From positions 1 to 23,824 of IMG/VR virus record IMGVR_UViG_3300035661_002495: a stretch of DNA of 23,824 nucleotides; one strand, 5' to 3'. The translations under genes were made by a program, and so were the position numbers. Positions 21,716 through 23,824 of the stretch are shown piece by piece. The notes under the pieces were generated by a model. It searched no databases and was not told the DNA's origin. It saw only the letters and a program-made list of their open reading frames with translations. The stretch is from a virus. How positions within the stretch are numbered: position 1 is the stretch's first letter; every line of letters starts with the position of its first letter.

Positions 21716-22177
21716 ATGAATGCTCCCGCAATCACCAAAACGCTGCCGTCGGCAGAGGACATCGCGCTGGCTCGGGAGTCGGGCCGGGCGTTGTCGACCG
21801 TGCTTCTGACGCGCTCCGAAACCCAGCAGATCGACTTCCATGACGACAAGGGGGCTGTGCGTGCCGTGCGCATCCCCACCTCGGCACTGCGGCTGCTGCT
21901 GGAAGTCCTGACCGAGATCGGCCAGGGCAACGCCGTGTCGATCATTCCTATCCACGCTGAACTCACCACGCAGGAAGCCGCCGACGTCCTCAATGTTTCG
22001 CGGCCATTCCTCGTTCAGTTGCTGGAGAAGGGAGACATGCCGTTTCACAAGATCGGGACTCACCGCCGCGTGCGCTATCAGGACGTGATCTCGTACAAGA
22101 AGCGCATTGATACCGAGCGCCGCCAAGCTCTGGACGAATTGGCGGCGGAGGCTCAAGAACTCGGTATGGGGTACTGA
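21716..22177 (+). CDS. Excisionase-fold helix-turn-helix protein, probable antitoxin, 153 aa
   Basis: Residues 83-132 (LTTQEAADVLNVSRPFLVQLLEKGDMPFHKIGTHRRVRYQDVISYKKR) are a clear HTH_17/excisionase-type domain. The N-terminal 80 residues (LSTVLLTRSETQQIDFHDDKG...IPTSALRLLLEVLTEIGQGNAVSIIP) match the conserved front part of antitoxins paired with PIN-domain toxins. AAGGAG lies 6 nt before the ATG. The PIN gene follows 4 nt after the stop. Expected to bind the direct repeats upstream and repress the operon, and to bind the PIN protein. Confidence 0.85.
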   Translation: MNAPAITKTLPSAEDIALARESGRALSTVLLTRSETQQIDFHDDKGAVRAVRIPTSALRLLLEVLTEIGQGNAVSIIPIHAELTTQEAADVLNVSRPFLVQLLEKGDMPFHKIGTHRRVRYQDVISYKKRIDTERRQALDELAAEAQELGMGY

Positions 22178-22181
22178 TTGG

Positions 22182-22754
22182 ATGAGTTCACATTTCACCG
22201 TCGTCTATGACGCCTGCGTTCTCTATCCGGCACCACTGCGGGACCTGCTGATGCATCTGGCGCTATCAGATTTATTTCGGGCGCGCTGGAGCAACACTAT
22301 CCACGATGAGTGGATTCGCAATGTTCATGCAAACCGCCCCGATCTCAGCCTTGAGCGTCTGGTGCAGACGCGTGCCCGGATGAACCATGCTGTGCGCGAT
22401 TGTCTTGTCACCGGTTTCGAACATCTTATTCCGGCCATCAATCTCCCAGACCCGGACGACCGGCACGTCGCAGCGGCCGCTATTCATTCCGGTGCCAGCC
22501 TGATCGTCACGTTCAATCTGAAAGACTTCCCTGACGAGGCGCTCAAGCCATACAACCTTGCTGCCCAGCACCCGGATGACTTCATCGTCGATTTGCTAGA
22601 TCTGCACCCGGCCGGCGTTCTGGAGGCCGCCGCCGGTCACCGGCGGTCATTGAAATCGCCACCCAAAACAGCAGACGAATACCTGGATACCTTGCTCGCT
22701 CAAGGTTTGACTCAATCGGTGGCGGTCATGCGCCAATGGACTGTGGCCATATAA
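22182..22754 (+). CDS. PIN-domain ribonuclease, probable toxin, 190 aa
   Basis: PIN-fold nuclease of the long (PIN_3-like) type, larger than VapC (about 130 aa). The acidic metal site is visible: D10 in VVYDACVLYPAPLRD, E43 in IHDEW, D92/D93 in LPDPDDRHV, and D115 in TFNLKDF. Start MSSHFTVVYD is the only sensible one; the frame further upstream is antitoxin sequence out of frame. Residues 135-190 form a helical extension (DLLDLHPAGVLEAAAGHRRSLKSPPKTADEYLDTLLAQG) typical of this group. Expected to cut RNA when not bound by the HTH partner. A third gene follows 19 nt later. Confidence 0.87.
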   Translation: MSSHFTVVYDACVLYPAPLRDLLMHLALSDLFRARWSNTIHDEWIRNVHANRPDLSLERLVQTRARMNHAVRDCLVTGFEHLIPAINLPDPDDRHVAAAAIHSGASLIVTFNLKDFPDEALKPYNLAAQHPDDFIVDLLDLHPAGVLEAAAGHRRSLKSPPKTADEYLDTLLAQGLTQSVAVMRQWTVAI

Positions 22755-22773
22755 AAGGCCGAAGGGAGACATC

Positions 22774-23824
22774 ATGGGCAAAAAGACCCTCACCAATGCG
22801 CACTGCCTGTTTGATCTGATCGAGAAATCCCCCGTTCCGATCCTCAAAGCCTTCAGCGGGCTCCCCGAATGTCAGGCGCTTGTCCGTGGCTTCGATTGGC
22901 TGCAGGACGTCGCCGCGTTGCCTGCGGCCTTGATCGAGCATGTCAAACACTTGCGCAAAGACCAGCGCGACCCAGCCGAGCGCGAAGCACTGCGGGTGCT
23001 GCGTCTTGCATCCCCCGGGGGTGCAGCGATCCTCAGTACTGTCGACGAGCAACTCAACGACAACGACCTGATTGCGGTATTCATGGCACAGGACGGCGGT
23101 GAGATCGGCCGTTCGGTCTGGATGCGCACGCAGTCGGAAGAATCAGCACGCCTGTTCGACGTTGCCGAGTCGATCTTGAACACCGGCGACCTTCGTGGTA
23201 ACAAGCGCCTCTACGATGCCTTCGACGTGCCGTGTGACGACGCGCCTCCCTTCATCTGGAACGACACGGTCAAGAAAGAACTGGAGTCGCAGCTCACCAG
23301 CGCGATGCGTCTCGGTGAATCCTGTGAGGTGGTCTATGTGCCGCTCGCCGATGAGAACAAAAACGGCGATATCACGACCATCCACTACCTCGTCGTGCGT
23401 TTTGCCGGAGACCAGGTCACGGCGGTCCAGGTGGTCAACCGTAACCGAAAGAGTTTCTGTTACTTCCCGGCGCGCGACGCCACGCTCGTCTATTCACCGG
23501 ATCGCAAGGTAGTCGAGGTCTACGCGCACACATTGTCAACGCGTGCGCCACTGGCGAATGCGTTGTCCAAGCATGGCTTCAAGGTACCGTTATCGAACCG
23601 CCCCCTGAACCGGTCTCGTTATGACTTATCCCGTTTCGCGCTGCCGCTGAAAGATGCGAAGCCACTCCTTGACGGAGCGAAAGTCGAGCGCCTGTATCTG
23701 ACCGAGGCCAAGGCTTTGCTCGGCCATTCGACCGATGCCGTGTCGCTTCATCTCGACAGCGGTGCGGAATTGCATGACGTGATCAGCGGACGGTGGACCG
23801 ACCATCCGTTCGCACAAGCTGGCG
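22774..23824 (+). CDS. Unknown protein following the HTH-PIN pair, at least 350 aa (3' end outside window)
   Basis: Starts MGKKTLTNAHCLFDLIEK with GGGAG 5 nt upstream and runs open for 350 codons to the window edge. I do not recognise a family. The first 130 residues are helical and Leu/Ala-rich (ALIEHVKHLRKDQRDPAEREALRVLRLASPGG). Residues about 165-260 are mixed alpha/beta with a repeated beta pattern (SCEVVYVPLADENKNGDITTIHYLVVRFAGDQVTAVQVVNRNRKSFCYFPARDATLVYSPDRKVVEVYA). A basic Asn/Arg-rich segment SNRPLNRSRYDLSRF lies near 276-290. No signal peptide or membrane helix is seen. The short gap to the PIN gene suggests co-transcription and a shared role. No nuclease, ATPase or methylase motif was seen in the visible part. 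Confidence 0.8.
   Translation, partial: MGKKTLTNAHCLFDLIEKSPVPILKAFSGLPECQALVRGFDWLQDVAALPAALIEHVKHLRKDQRDPAEREALRVLRLASPGGAAILSTVDEQLNDNDLIAVFMAQDGGEIGRSVWMRTQSEESARLFDVAESILNTGDLRGNKRLYDAFDVPCDDAPPFIWNDTVKKELESQLTSAMRLGESCEVVYVPLADENKNGDITTIHYLVVRFAGDQVTAVQVVNRNRKSFCYFPARDATLVYSPDRKVVEVYAHTLSTRAPLANALSKHGFKVPLSNRPLNRSRYDLSRFALPLKDAKPLLDGAKVERLYLTEAKALLGHSTDAVSLHLDSGAELHDVISGRWTDHPFAQAG

Overview
The window looks like an accessory region of a betaproteobacterial chromosome. The HigBA pair, the IS21-type element and the lambda-like tail genes resemble those of Burkholderiales, possibly Oxalobacteraceae. This is inferred from remembered protein resemblance and GC-rich codon use, because no search could be run. 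Most of it is the late tail module of a siphovirus-type (long non-contractile tail) prophage on the minus strand, so it is read from right to left. No integrase, terminase, portal, capsid, lysis gene or tRNA was seen.

Layout from the left. Positions 1-2337 hold an IS21-family insertion sequence (istA, istB; istB runs off the edge). It interrupts the last visible gene of the tail operon. Positions 2338-8434 hold the distal receptor-binding part: a 473-aa probable fibre or tip protein, two related small beta-rich proteins, a fibre made of nine carbohydrate-binding-like repeats, and an Ala-rich tail fibre gene broken by a +1 frameshift. Positions 8515-15369 hold the tail-tip assembly genes in lambda order: M, L, K, I, J and two small proteins, mostly linked by 4-nt ATGA overlaps. 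Positions 15366-20373 hold the tape measure protein (H), the G/GT chaperone pair with a clear A-AAA-AAC slippery site, and the tail tube protein (V). Three near-identical hairpin/U-tract structures cut the operon before V, before L and before the fibre block.

An opposite-strand cassette (18173-19222) lies between GT and the tape measure gene: higB, higA and a three-helix membrane protein of unknown role, with its own promoter. It looks like a phage moron.

Right of the tube gene, the phage order stops at a mosaic junction near 20535-20560. The C-terminal end of a tail gene is joined out of frame to the N-terminal end of a primase-like gene. That gene ends a four-gene overlapping operon (20535-21519) of two small helix-turn-helix proteins, a nuclease-tail-like Cys protein and the primase fragment, of the type found in satellite elements or genomic islands.

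From 21716 to the right edge a plus-strand operon encodes an excisionase-fold helix-turn-helix protein, a PIN-domain nuclease and a third protein of at least 350 aa that I do not recognise. A promoter with two 11-bp direct repeats precedes it. This three-gene unit is the best candidate for an undescribed system. No stretch over 300 bases lacks a gene; the longest gap is 21520-21715.
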